From assembly GCA_027487835.1 (NCBI GenBank), contig JAIYCU010000013.1, positions 96,343 through 160,342 on the forward strand: DNA of 64,000 nucleotides, read 5' to 3'. Each line of letters begins with the position of its first letter. Position 1 is the first letter of the stretch. This DNA is from Bacteroidota bacterium. Lineage in GTDB: Bacteria > Bacteroidota > Bacteroidia > UKL13-3. Shown piece by piece: positions 45,800 through 55,339 of this stretch. Below the pieces are notes generated by a model. It saw only the letters and a program-made list of their open reading frames with translations. It did no database searches and was not told where the DNA came from. A program made the position numbers and the translations under genes.

Positions 45800-46040
45800 G
45801 TTCAGAAATTAATTGATAAGATAACAGCATTTGAAAAAAATCAACTAAATCCTTTTCAATATTGGAATCTTCAGAATTATATTTTTGAGCCAACAACTTT
45901 ACAATTTCCTCTTTAGTTTTTTGTTCCTTCATTAAACGAATCACTTCTTGTCCAATTGGATTGGTGCTAAAAGAATCTCCACTTAGCGGATTAAATATAA
46001 ACCCATTATCACTTACAGCGATGTTTTTATTGATTTTCAT
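45792..46040 (-). CDS. PqqD-like protein (RiPP recognition element type)
   Basis: About 82 residues from the ATG at 46040; an ATG 33 bp further up is less likely because the fold starts at KINKNIAVSDNGFIFNP. The PqqD pattern is clear: ISxNGxxFxPxxGxxFxxNxxGxxIxxLxxxxxxxEIVxLLxxxYN, then an acidic helix DLVDFFQMLLSYQLI. PqqD domains bind leader peptides or carrier substrates and hand them to modifying enzymes. It is the first gene of the operon and overlaps the ATP-grasp start by 8 bp. No precursor-peptide gene is evident in the 200 bp upstream. Confidence 0.8.
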   Translation of the reverse strand: MKINKNIAVSDNGFIFNPLSGDSFSTNPIGQEVIRLMKEQKTKEEIVKLLAQKYNSEDSNIEKDLVDFFQMLLSYQLISEHE

Positions 46041-46213
46041 ACCCGTAATTTTAACTATTAGACGACAAAACAACTACTTTCCTTCGATTTGTATAAAAAT
46101 ATTTTGCTTTACTTTTTGCTTTCTATACAAATATCATGACAATACAAATTAGTTTCGAATCAAGCTATAGTTCTAATGATATAGTATTAACCTCGTTGAA
46201 TTAAAGGATCTAC

Positions 46214-46243
46214 TTGTTAAGTTAAGGCTTATTATTAACTTTG
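46214..46243 (+). promoter_or_regulatory. Consensus promoter (TTG-N19-TAACTTTG), nearly leaderless
   Basis: TTG at 46214-46216, 19 bp, then TAACTTTG at 46236-46243, exactly the Bacteroidota -33/-7 arrangement. The start codon at 46248 is only 4 bp further, so transcription should start at or next to the A of ATG. Confidence 0.65.
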
Positions 46244-46247
46244 ACTG

Positions 46248-47432
46248 ATGATTATTCAAATAAAATCATTAACCAAAAAAATCGCCAAAAACCTCATTGA
46301 TACCAGAAGACATCTTCACATGCATCCCGAATTGTCTTTTGAGGAACACCAAACCGTTGCGTTTGTAAAACAACAATTAGAAAGTTATGGCATTCAACAA
46401 ATAATACCTAGGGCAAAAACAGGCTTAGAAGTTTTAATTGAAGGTAAAAATCCATCTAAAAAAGTAATTGCCTTGCGCGCCGATATGGATGCATTGCCCA
46501 TTACTGAAGCCAATGAGGTTCCTTATAAATCAAAGAATATAGGCGTAATGCATGCTTGTGGACACGATGTTCATACCACTTGTTTGCTAGGCGTAGCGCA
46601 AATTTTGCATCAGCTAAAAGACGAATTTGAAGGAACTATTAAATTGCTTTTTCAGCCAGGTGAAGAAAAATTACCAGGTGGTGCGTCCTTAATGATTAAA
46701 GAAGGAGTACTTCAAAACCCTCGTGTATCCAATGTGATTGGCCAACATGTTATGCCGCTCATTCCTGTTGGTAAAGTTGGCTTTAGAAGTGGCTTATACA
46801 TGGCCAGCACAGACGAAATTTATGTAACCATTAAAGGAAAAGGTGGCCATGGCGCGATGCCTCATTTGTGTGTGGACCCAGTCCTTGTTATGGCCCAATT
46901 AATAAATGCACTTCAAACTGTAGTAAGTAGAAGCGCCAATCCAATTATTCCTAGCGTTTTAAGCTTTGGAAAAGTAATTGCAAATGGCGCTACCAATGTT
47001 ATTCCTAATGAAGTGTATATGGAAGGCACCTTTAGAACACTAGACGAAAAATGGCGCAGCGAGGCGCATGAAAGAATGTTGTCTATTGCAGATGGCATTG
47101 CCAAAGCCAATGGCGCTAGCATTCATTTTGACATTCGCAAAGGCTATCCCTTTTTGATGAACGACCCTGTTATAACTGAAAGGGCAAAGCAGGCAGCCAT
47201 TGAATTTTTAGGAAATGAAAACGTATTAGACTTAGACATTTGGATGGCGGCTGAAGATTTTGCCTATTTCTCGCAAGCGGCGCCTTCTTGCTTTTACCGT
47301 TTAGGCACCCGCAACCAAGAAAAGGGAATTATTTCTGGTGTGCATACACCTACTTTTGATATTGATGAAAATGCCTTGGAAATTGGCACTGGACTTATGA
47401 CATGGCTTGCATTATCAGAACTAAAGGTTTAA
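46248..47432 (+). CDS. M20 family amidohydrolase (N-acyl-amino-acid/hippurate hydrolase type)
   Basis: 394 residues. M20D motifs: RRHLHMHPELSFEEHQT, ALRADMDALPITE, GVMHACGHDVHTTCLLG with Cys/His metal ligands, LLFQPGEEKLPGGASLMIKEG, GQHVMP, and a terminal AAEDFAYFSQAAPSCFYRLG and GVHTPTFDIDENAL. It removes acyl groups from amino acids or splits amide conjugates, with two metal ions. It diverges from the PqqD operon across 207 bp; a functional link (cleaving the conjugate made there) is possible but unproven. The 3' end overlaps the convergent T9SS gene by 4 bp. Confidence 0.92.
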   Translation: MIIQIKSLTKKIAKNLIDTRRHLHMHPELSFEEHQTVAFVKQQLESYGIQQIIPRAKTGLEVLIEGKNPSKKVIALRADMDALPITEANEVPYKSKNIGVMHACGHDVHTTCLLGVAQILHQLKDEFEGTIKLLFQPGEEKLPGGASLMIKEGVLQNPRVSNVIGQHVMPLIPVGKVGFRSGLYMASTDEIYVTIKGKGGHGAMPHLCVDPVLVMAQLINALQTVVSRSANPIIPSVLSFGKVIANGATNVIPNEVYMEGTFRTLDEKWRSEAHERMLSIADGIAKANGASIHFDIRKGYPFLMNDPVITERAKQAAIEFLGNENVLDLDIWMAAEDFAYFSQAAPSCFYRLGTRNQEKGIISGVHTPTFDIDENALEIGTGLMTWLALSELKV

Positions 47433-48658
47433 GGTTTTTCAACTTTTAGTTTAATGGTTTCCATTTTATCTCCTTGCAAAAAATAGAGACCCGTTGGCAA
47501 GTCTGAACAATCTATTTTCCTCAATCCTTCGCTGGGTTCAAACCGCTTTAATAACTGGCCTTCTCTGCTATAAAGTTCTAATTCTCCAGCGAAGCCATTT
47601 AAGTTAAACACGCCATCGCTGGGCACTGGAAATACTGAAATATCTGCTGATTTTGCTTTTATCTTTTCTGTGGAAGTGGGTGGCCCGTCTAAATACCGCC
47701 CTAAAAATGAAGTTAAATCTAGTGCATGTATTTTTTGAGGATTATTGGCAAAAGGCTGCTTAATAAAATGCTCATTGCTGAGGTAAACTTGCTTGCCATT
47801 TTGCGTGGCAATGCCTTCAATTTGATGAAAACCTAAATCGAGTTGTACCTTTCTTTTATTGCCACTAAAGAAGTTCCCGGGCTCATAATCATACATTAAG
47901 TATAAAAAGGGTTGCAACAATGAGCTATAGCCGCATAATAAAAGAATACGTTTGTCTTCTAATAGGCTAGCACCCGTAATTAAACCTTTAACATCATAAG
48001 TAGCAGAGGCAGTTAGGGCATAAATTCCAGGAACTTTTGATAAGGCATAAACACGAGTATTATTGCTGTTCCATTCTTTAGAAAATAAATATAAGGAGTC
48101 TTTCCCTGCCACCATGGCTTCGCAATCAAAATTGGTTTGATTGCCTGCTTGTGGCGTAAAATCTACTTGCGCCGCATAAGAAAAGTTTATGGTTTGAACC
48201 AATGGATTTTTGGCTAATAAAGATACTTTGCTAATTTTATACACCTTTAGATCTTTTCTATTTCCGCTGCTGTTGTTGCCAAAATCGCCGATATAAAAAT
48301 GAGTAGCATCTTGGGTTAAATCTTCCCAATCAATATTACTAATGCCACTCACTGCGTATTTATTGACAATTTTTCCTGTGGCTGAATCCAAGGCATATAA
48401 ATTTAAATCTGTATTGTCATTATGGGTAAACAACTTATTTCCATAAATAATTAAACCAGAACTTTCGTGTAGGGTGTCAGAAATTAGTATCGACTTAAGC
48501 GGGGCAATAGTTGAATTTGCGTAAGTGCAGGTACCATTATTCTTGGTTGCAGCAGGATTATAATTCGAAGCCAAGGGATCGGTACAACCCAATACTTGCG
48601 CTTGGCTTGGTTCAAACTGAAGAAATAAAACACCAATAAGAAATAAAATTTTAGGCAT
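47429..48658 (-). CDS. Secreted propeller-like protein with T9SS sorting domain
   Basis: 409 residues. Signal peptide (PKILFLIGVLFLQFEPSQAQ). A Bacteroidota-type Cys motif GCTDPLASNYNPAATKNNGTC follows. The middle has propeller-like strands (GLIIYGNKLFTHNDNTDLNLYALDSATG, NIDWEDLTQDATHFYIGDFGNNSSGNRKDLKVYKIS) resembling SdiA-regulated proteins. The end (FPVPSDGVFNLNGFAGELELYSREGQLLKRFEP...GLYFLQGDKMETIKLKVEKP) is a T9SS type A sorting domain. Likely surface protein; the ligand is unknown. Confidence 0.82.
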   Translation of the reverse strand: MPKILFLIGVLFLQFEPSQAQVLGCTDPLASNYNPAATKNNGTCTYANSTIAPLKSILISDTLHESSGLIIYGNKLFTHNDNTDLNLYALDSATGKIVNKYAVSGISNIDWEDLTQDATHFYIGDFGNNSSGNRKDLKVYKISKVSLLAKNPLVQTINFSYAAQVDFTPQAGNQTNFDCEAMVAGKDSLYLFSKEWNSNNTRVYALSKVPGIYALTASATYDVKGLITGASLLEDKRILLLCGYSSLLQPFLYLMYDYEPGNFFSGNKRKVQLDLGFHQIEGIATQNGKQVYLSNEHFIKQPFANNPQKIHALDLTSFLGRYLDGPPTSTEKIKAKSADISVFPVPSDGVFNLNGFAGELELYSREGQLLKRFEPSEGLRKIDCSDLPTGLYFLQGDKMETIKLKVEKP

Positions 48659-48662
48659 ACAC

Positions 48663-51383
48663 TTATGGTTTTAAAAGGCCTTTTAATTTACGTTTAGCTT
48701 CTTCTTCTGCTTGCTTCTTTAATTTATCTGCTTCTGCCTTTGCCTTTGTCTCAGCTTCTTTTTTCTTGGCTTCTGCTTCTTTGCGCAACTTTTCTTTTTC
48801 GGCATTCAATTTAGCTTCGGCTTCCGACTTTAATTTCTGAGCTTCTGCAAGGGCTTTGTCTTCTGCTTCTTTCAATTTTTTTGCTGCTTCGGCACGGGCT
48901 TGGGCTTCCAATTCTTTCGCCTTTTTCTTGGCCTCATCAAGGGCTTTATCTTTTAAAGAACCAGCCTGATTGCTTAGTAAATCTTTGAGGTTGGTTTTAA
49001 TTTCTGGCTTGGTAAATGTGCCGCCAATGTTTAATACCAAAGGCAAGGTTTCGTTTAAGGAAAGGTCTGAACCAAGAGCTGAATTAAATTGTTTTATTGC
49101 CTCATTAATGGCAGCATCTGCGGCGCCCAAATCTTTGCGTGGGATATTGATTAAGCCGTTGTATTCAATGGTTTGATCCAACCCAGTAGAACCACTTAAG
49201 GCAATGGTTTGAGCACCCATTTTAACATTAAATGGTTCGGTATAAACCCTTCCATTTACCACTTTCCAATTCACCTTTGCATTGCTTACCGAGAGTTCCT
49301 TATAAGCAGGTTTTCCTAATACATCTGCAATTTTATTTAAGGCAGCAACATTACCCAAAGCCGCTTGAGGAATGCTAATAAATCCATTTGCCAATAAGGT
49401 ATTTAAATTGGGCTGCATGTTGCTATTCAAGGTTGAATTCATAGAAAATTCTGTGCTAATTTTACCACTAACATGTTCTGCAGCGGGTGCTAATTTTTTA
49501 ACGGTATTAAAGGTTTTATAAGCCAATTGAATGTCTAAGTTTTGAATGCCAAAATCTATTTTAACACTTGGCACCATTGGATTTTTGGTTTCATAGTAGC
49601 CATTCATTTTCATGTTTGAACCAAGCATATTTAGTGCAATATTTTGAAAATCGAGTTGTTGGTTGGCTAAGTGAATGCCCCCTTTAAAGTTCGTGATATC
49701 TAAATTGGTATACAACAGCTTTTGGATATTGCTATTAAATTGAAAATCGATGCGCTCGGGCAATACCACAATGCTCATTGCGGTGGTATCTTCTGCTGTG
49801 GCTGCCGATTCTGGCTCATCACTTAGCCACTCATTTGCATCTAAAAGGTTACTAGTTAGGTTAAGATTTCCTTTTAAAGTTGCAGTACCTAAATAGTAGG
49901 CATAGAAGTTTTCGAGTGCTCCATTCAATTTAAAATCGCTATTGCCAATGGCGGCATCAAAGTTGTTTAGCAGCACTTGTTTTGGCGTAAAGTTTAAACT
50001 TGCATCATTTATTTTAAAAGGCTTAGGTAAATCAGTTGCGGTATATAAGAAACTTTGAATTAGTAAGTTTCCTTTTGCATCAAAAGCTTCATAATTTCCT
50101 TTATCAAGCGTACTCATGTTTCCCTTGGCTGATAGGTTTGCCGTTAATATCCCTTCCAATTTTGTGCCTGCTGGAAGAGGCACTAAAGCAGCCATATTTG
50201 CGAGATTAATTTTACCTGCAAATAGGGCATCAACATAGGGATCGCTAATGGGTGTTTTGGCAATTAACTTGGCATCAAAGGCATCACCTTGTAATAACCA
50301 GTGTAGTTTTTCTAAGTTAATTTCGGTATGGTCTGGCTCACCATCTGGATTTTGAATGGCTAGTTTAACAGTAAGCGCTTCCATAGGAGCAGGCAAGGCG
50401 GTATATTTAAACCAACCTTCATCGATGCTTAGGTTCAAACCGAAACCTGGCATTGAAGTTTCATTATACGTTCCTTTTAAGAACCCATTGAGTGTTAACT
50501 TTCCTTTGGTTTGAAGGTCTTTCATATCGCTGGCATAAATAGCAGGAATTAAAGAAAGGAACTGTGCAATATCATTTTGTTTAACATTCCATTTAAGGTC
50601 CATCACCATATCTTCACCAGGCATGGCAAGCGTACCGTCTAATGCCATTTCTAGCGCATTAAGTTTAAAACTATGCTCTTTAAAAGCAAACTGCATTTGG
50701 CTCAAATTGGCTTCTAAGGTTCCTTGCATAGCCGCTTTAGTTTTGTTTAGATAGGTAATACCATCCATTTCATACGTTAATGATTCGATGCTTAATTTAC
50801 TGAGCATGGTCATAATCGTTTCAGAAAAATCACCTTCTAATTCATAATTAAGGTGTAATAATTCGGCTTTCATATTGCTTTGTTCATCATTGTAAACCAA
50901 GCTCCCATCCTTTACTACCAAACTTCTCAGTTTCAATGAAAATGCGCTTGAGGCAGTATCTTCGGGAGTTTGCGCCTTACTTGTATCAGAAAGGGTGATA
51001 TCCCAATTGGCCTTTCCATCCTTAAGAATTGCTGTATAAATTTTGGGTTGATCCAATAGGATTTTGAGTACATTGATTTGCTCTCCTTTTATCACACTCA
51101 TGATATCGAGCACGGCTGAAAATTCTTTGGCATAAAATAAGGTATCACCTAAAAATGGCTCCTTATTTACAAGTGCTATATCATTAATAGTAAGCGATAA
51201 ATTGGGGAAACTACTAATTAAACTAAGACCTATATCCTCATTAAAAGTAAGGCTTGCATTTAGTTGCTGATTGGTAGCTGTTTTAACAGCACTTACAATT
51301 TTTCCTTTAAATAAAAATGGCGTAATAACTAATAGTAAGATTAAAACGGCTAGGCTTATACCGAAGACTTTTAAAAATTTCAT
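48663..51383 (-). CDS. AsmA-family inner-membrane protein with charged helical tail
   Basis: 906 residues. One N-terminal membrane span (LKVFGISLAVLILLLVITPFLF), then long beta-rich AsmA/DUF748-like repeats (SLSLISSFPNLSLTINDIALVNK, DGKANWDIT, KVNWKVVNGRVYTEPFNVKMGAQTIALSGSTGLDQTIEYNGLINIP). These proteins form periplasmic grooves that help lipids reach the outer membrane. The last ~100 residues are a Lys/Glu/Ala-rich helix (KKKAKELEAQARAEAAKKLK and similar), unusual for the family, possibly reaching across the periplasm. Confidence 0.88.
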   Translation of the reverse strand: MKFLKVFGISLAVLILLLVITPFLFKGKIVSAVKTATNQQLNASLTFNEDIGLSLISSFPNLSLTINDIALVNKEPFLGDTLFYAKEFSAVLDIMSVIKGEQINVLKILLDQPKIYTAILKDGKANWDITLSDTSKAQTPEDTASSAFSLKLRSLVVKDGSLVYNDEQSNMKAELLHLNYELEGDFSETIMTMLSKLSIESLTYEMDGITYLNKTKAAMQGTLEANLSQMQFAFKEHSFKLNALEMALDGTLAMPGEDMVMDLKWNVKQNDIAQFLSLIPAIYASDMKDLQTKGKLTLNGFLKGTYNETSMPGFGLNLSIDEGWFKYTALPAPMEALTVKLAIQNPDGEPDHTEINLEKLHWLLQGDAFDAKLIAKTPISDPYVDALFAGKINLANMAALVPLPAGTKLEGILTANLSAKGNMSTLDKGNYEAFDAKGNLLIQSFLYTATDLPKPFKINDASLNFTPKQVLLNNFDAAIGNSDFKLNGALENFYAYYLGTATLKGNLNLTSNLLDANEWLSDEPESAATAEDTTAMSIVVLPERIDFQFNSNIQKLLYTNLDITNFKGGIHLANQQLDFQNIALNMLGSNMKMNGYYETKNPMVPSVKIDFGIQNLDIQLAYKTFNTVKKLAPAAEHVSGKISTEFSMNSTLNSNMQPNLNTLLANGFISIPQAALGNVAALNKIADVLGKPAYKELSVSNAKVNWKVVNGRVYTEPFNVKMGAQTIALSGSTGLDQTIEYNGLINIPRKDLGAADAAINEAIKQFNSALGSDLSLNETLPLVLNIGGTFTKPEIKTNLKDLLSNQAGSLKDKALDEAKKKAKELEAQARAEAAKKLKEAEDKALAEAQKLKSEAEAKLNAEKEKLRKEAEAKKKEAETKAKAEADKLKKQAEEEAKRKLKGLLKP

Positions 51384-51424
51384 GCTTGCAAGTTAAGCAA
51401 GACGTCTTGCATGCGCAAGCGCAA

Positions 51425-52519
51425 CTATTTACTAGGAATTCTAATGATAAAGGCTGAGCCATTATTCGGGTCAGAATCTATACTAATATCCGCACCTAGT
51501 TTATTGAGTGCCATTTTTGCATTATATAGCCCAATGCCAGAGCCCATGGCTTGAGAGGAAGCCCTAAAAAACATTTCAAATACACGGGGTTGAAATTCTT
51601 TACCAATTCCAATTCCATTATCCTTTACCGTAATTAGCACTTCGCCCCTATTTACAATTGCAGAAAGCTCAATTTGCTTGTCATCATTATCTAGTTTCTG
51701 GTATTTTATAGAGTTAGAAAGCAGATTCTGAATAACTATTAACAAGACAAGTTTATCGCTTCTAAACTCTTCGTTTTGCGTAACTTTAATTTCACAATTA
51801 ATTTTTTTCTCCATCATTTCGATGGCATAGATTCCTTTAATTTCTTCGAGCAGCTTATCAAACTTAACACTAGAAATGGTGAGTTCTCCGCGTTTTACCT
51901 TATAATATTCTAAGAGATTTGAAATAAACTCATCTAAGCGTGTCACATTGCTTGTGATCATATCGCCATACTCATGAACTTCGTCAATTGAATGCGTTCT
52001 TTGTAAAAAGCCAGCAATGGCGAGTATTCCCATAAGTGGCGAGCGTAAATCATGAGAAACAGAATATACAAACCGGTCGAGTTCCTTATAAGCCTCAGTA
52101 AGTTCTCTATTTTTTTCTTCTAATAACCATTTGGTATGATAATATTCAGTTGCATCTTTTACTACATTTCTAATTTCATCCTCAATCCATGGCTTCTTGA
52201 TATAACGAAAAATTTGTCCCTTATTAATGGCATCTGAAAGTGCTTCTACATCGCCATAGGCGGTGAGTAAAACCCTAAAAGGTTCTGGGTGTATAAGGCG
52301 AATCTTTTCAAACATTTCAACACCCGTCATAAAGGGCATCCGGTAATCAGAAATAATAACTTGTGGCTTATGTTTTTTAAGAATTTCAAATGCTTCATCT
52401 GGTGAATTAGCAAGCAAAACCTCAAAATCCAATCGGAAAGAGGCTTTAAAAGACATTAAATTATTGCGCTCATCATCTACATATAGCACAATTGGTTTAG
52501 CTATTTTTACTTCAGACAT
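51425..52519 (-). CDS. Receiver domain fused to a histidine kinase
   Basis: 364 residues, cytoplasmic. Receiver (1-125): acidic pair in LYVDDERNN, phospho-acceptor Asp in VIISDYRMPF (about residue 57), Lys in YIKKPW. Kinase: His in YSVSHDLRSPLMG (about 158), N box NLLSNSIKYQ, G1 VKDNGIGIG, G2 GSGIGLYNAK. It overlaps the upstream 7TMR kinase gene by 8 bp, so the two kinases probably form a relay, with this receiver taking phosphate from the membrane kinase. Confidence 0.92.
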   Translation of the reverse strand: MSEVKIAKPIVLYVDDERNNLMSFKASFRLDFEVLLANSPDEAFEILKKHKPQVIISDYRMPFMTGVEMFEKIRLIHPEPFRVLLTAYGDVEALSDAINKGQIFRYIKKPWIEDEIRNVVKDATEYYHTKWLLEEKNRELTEAYKELDRFVYSVSHDLRSPLMGILAIAGFLQRTHSIDEVHEYGDMITSNVTRLDEFISNLLEYYKVKRGELTISSVKFDKLLEEIKGIYAIEMMEKKINCEIKVTQNEEFRSDKLVLLIVIQNLLSNSIKYQKLDNDDKQIELSAIVNRGEVLITVKDNGIGIGKEFQPRVFEMFFRASSQAMGSGIGLYNAKMALNKLGADISIDSDPNNGSAFIIRIPSK

Positions 52520-54656
52520 TATGAATTGTTGTTATTTTCTTGTTTAAAAATATTTCAAAAAAGGTTCCTCGTCCAAGGGCTGAATCAACTTTAATTTTAC
52601 CTTGGTGCATTTCAATTGTTTTAAATACAATAGACATTCCTAAACCGGTTCCATCACCCACAGGTTTTGTGGTAAAGAAAGGTTCAAAAACTTTCATTTT
52701 AACTTCTTCACTCATGCCTATGCCATTGTCTTCAATTTTAATTTGCAACTGTGTTTCTGCCTCAGTTATTTGTATTGAAATTTGGCCTTCCCCATTTCCT
52801 TGGTATCTTTCATTAATGGCATAAATAGCATTGCTAAACAAATTCAAAAATACCTGATTTAATTTTCCAGGATAACATTGTATAAGCAAACTTTCTGGCA
52901 TATCTTTAAACACCTTTATCTCTGCTAATTGATTATTTAAGATTACCAATGTTGAGTTAATTCCTTCAATCAAATCTGCTTCTAAAAGTGTATCCTCATC
53001 TTGTCGGGCAAATATCCTTAAGCCTTTGACAATCTCTGAGGTACGATGCGCTCCATCATCAATTCCTTTTAATAAGAAACCCAGTTCCTCTTGTAAATAA
53101 TCAAAATCAATTTCTTCTTTTAACGCATTAATTTTATCTTGTTTAGCCTCTGTTTCAGTATCCGATAATAGTATCTCCTCCATTGAATTTATGAGATCAG
53201 TGAGCATTTTAATATCTCGCTTTAAGGGACTGATATTAGAGGTAACAAAGTTGATGGGATTATTAATTTCATGTGCTATTCCAGCCGTAAGCTGACCTAA
53301 TGATGCCATCTTTTCTTGTTCAACAAGCTGGGTTTGTGTATTTCTTAAATTGGTGATTGCTTTTGATAATTGTGCATTTGACTCATACAACTCAGTTGTT
53401 CTTTCTTTTACCTTATGCTCTAATATTTCATTTTGCTCGCGCACCAATCTTTCATTTTCGAGCATAGCAACCATAATTTCTTTTTCCTTTTCTAACTTTT
53501 CAGCCTGCAAAGTATTTATTTTATTAGCAAGTGCAAATGAAAGAAGGGCTACTTCCATGGCCGCTCCAAAGGGTAAGGTATAAGTACTCATGGGTGTAAA
53601 TGGCATTACTCCTAAATTTCTCAATACAAACAACATAACGCCTAAAATAAACACCGACCAGGCAATGATAAAATAGAGGGCAGATTTAATTCCCTTTTTA
53701 TAAATTCGAATTGCGATAATATAAACCAATGTGGCACCCGGAAGGCCAATACTATCCATCATTCTAGCACTTATTTGGTGCTGGCCAATTAACCTTACCA
53801 TTGCGGCTAATCCATAAGAAACTAATATAATCCAAAGGCCTTTATTAAGTTTTGGTTCAAACTTTTCTACTTGTAAAAAATGCTGAATAAATAAAATCGC
53901 CGTAACGCCAGATAATGCAGGTAAAATAACAATTGAGAGTTTGTGAAGTATGGCAAAATCGCCCAGTACTAATACATAAAAATGTCCACTTAAGGTGGCC
54001 TGACCTAAACCAATAAAAAGAATATATAAGATATAATATAAATAATTTTTATCTCTTGTTGAAAGGTAAACGAAGAGGTTATAAAAGAACATTACTAAAA
54101 TAACGCCCAGAAAAATGCCATATATCAAGTTTCTCTCCACTGCACCTGCAACACTATCTTTTTCTGTGCTTAAGGTTAATGGCAAAAGCATTTGTTCAGT
54201 TCCAGTGACTCTAATAAGACTAGTAAATGTATCACCCCTTTCAATAGGTATGGTAAACTTAAAATAAGTGCCTGCAGAGGAGCGATTGTCATAACCCTCC
54301 CCTAGGTAGTTTTTTTGTGAAGACTCAATTGAATCGTCTTTTAAAAATAAAGCTGCTGAGTCTATTAATGGATTTTCTAAGGTTATAATTAATCTGTTGC
54401 TGAGAGAACCATTAACAATTTTGGTGCACACCCAAACAGGGTAATTTGTATAATCTAAATCTAATACTCCTTCAAAACCTCTTCCCTCTTTAATTGCACT
54501 TCTAACTTGATAAGCATTTGCTGTAAATGTTGAATCTATGTAATAGATACTCTGAGTAAAAATTAGTTGTTTTTGGCCAGTAAAATGTACTTCCTTCTGG
54601 CCCAAACACCAAATAGAACTAAATATTAAACATATTAAAAGTACAATTTTATTCAT
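52512..54656 (-). CDS. 7TMR-DISM membrane sensor histidine kinase
   Basis: 714 residues. Signal peptide, then a 7TMR-DISMED2-type extracellular domain (about 25-175: YWVCTKIVNGSLSNRLIITLENPLIDSAALFL-type strands, FKFTIPIERGDTFTSLIRVTG), seven membrane spans (about 180-380), a coiled coil, His in GQLTAGIAHEINNPINF (about 455), a long helix, then N box QVFLNLFSNAIYAI, G1 IEDNGIGMSEE, G2 GDGTGLGMSI. The DISM domain binds an external small molecule or sugar. It overlaps the acyltransferase gene by 4 bp; a receptor for that enzyme's product is a reasonable hypothesis. Confidence 0.92.
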   Translation of the reverse strand: MNKIVLLICLIFSSIWCLGQKEVHFTGQKQLIFTQSIYYIDSTFTANAYQVRSAIKEGRGFEGVLDLDYTNYPVWVCTKIVNGSLSNRLIITLENPLIDSAALFLKDDSIESSQKNYLGEGYDNRSSAGTYFKFTIPIERGDTFTSLIRVTGTEQMLLPLTLSTEKDSVAGAVERNLIYGIFLGVILVMFFYNLFVYLSTRDKNYLYYILYILFIGLGQATLSGHFYVLVLGDFAILHKLSIVILPALSGVTAILFIQHFLQVEKFEPKLNKGLWIILVSYGLAAMVRLIGQHQISARMMDSIGLPGATLVYIIAIRIYKKGIKSALYFIIAWSVFILGVMLFVLRNLGVMPFTPMSTYTLPFGAAMEVALLSFALANKINTLQAEKLEKEKEIMVAMLENERLVREQNEILEHKVKERTTELYESNAQLSKAITNLRNTQTQLVEQEKMASLGQLTAGIAHEINNPINFVTSNISPLKRDIKMLTDLINSMEEILLSDTETEAKQDKINALKEEIDFDYLQEELGFLLKGIDDGAHRTSEIVKGLRIFARQDEDTLLEADLIEGINSTLVILNNQLAEIKVFKDMPESLLIQCYPGKLNQVFLNLFSNAIYAINERYQGNGEGQISIQITEAETQLQIKIEDNGIGMSEEVKMKVFEPFFTTKPVGDGTGLGMSIVFKTIEMHQGKIKVDSALGRGTFFEIFLNKKITTIHNV

Positions 54657-55339
54657 CGGTTAATTTGCAAATCGTAAATAAATTCCATCATGCCCTTAGG
54701 TCCTTTTTCTATGGCCCCGCCGCTCAAGTTAGTTTTTATTTTTTCAATTGCCAATTTTTCTTGAGGCTGTGCATTCGGTAATGCAATTAAATCTTCAATG
54801 AGTAAAGCGGTGGCTGTTAAATCCTCTTTTGGGTAATAAAATGTGCCATTATTTCCTAATTCTCGAATTACATCAAACCCAACCCTTAAACAATTTTTTA
54901 GCGTACCTGGAGAACAAAGTGCCATTAACTTTACGCCTAATTGAGAGGCTACCGCCACGCCAACCCGGCCCATATAAATACTTCCGATTCCATAGCCTGC
55001 AATTTCCTTAGAATTCCAAAGTCCACAAAATTCAGCCACTTGATACTTTCCAATTTTCTCGGTATAATCATAAATCCTATCATCTAAAATTGCAATGGCA
55101 TCCTCCATTGGCATTCTTAAAGCATCACTTTTTATTTGAATTCTCCCGCCTCCATATACTTTTTTACTGTCTTCAGATTCTACGATAATGGCATAGGTAT
55201 TTGGATCTTCAATCCAATCTGCATTTAGGGAAGTTACCTTGGTTACACCATAAGACTCTAGCACCATGTGATGTCCCTTGATATACCTCAAGCAAGCCGA
55301 ATGGTCTTCAGCAACCTTAAATGCACGTATTCTAATCAT
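54653..55339 (-). CDS. GNAT/autoinducer-synthase-like acyltransferase
   Basis: 228 residues. Features of the GNAT superfamily and the N-acyl-amino-acid synthase (LuxI/FeeM-like) branch: VYGGGRIQIKSDALRMPMEDAIA, YQVAEFCGLWNSKEIAGYGIGSIYMGRVGVAVASQLGVKLMALCSPGTLKNCLRVGFDVI. The EFCGLWNS strand and the A-loop/helix resemble the acceptor part of such synthases. It should move an acyl chain to an amine. It starts in the last base of the ThiF-nitroreductase stop (TAATG arrangement) and its stop overlaps the 7TMR kinase start by 4 bp. Confidence 0.7.
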   Translation of the reverse strand: MIRIRAFKVAEDHSACLRYIKGHHMVLESYGVTKVTSLNADWIEDPNTYAIIVESEDSKKVYGGGRIQIKSDALRMPMEDAIAILDDRIYDYTEKIGKYQVAEFCGLWNSKEIAGYGIGSIYMGRVGVAVASQLGVKLMALCSPGTLKNCLRVGFDVIRELGNNGTFYYPKEDLTATALLIEDLIALPNAQPQEKLAIEKIKTNLSGGAIEKGPKGMMEFIYDLQINR

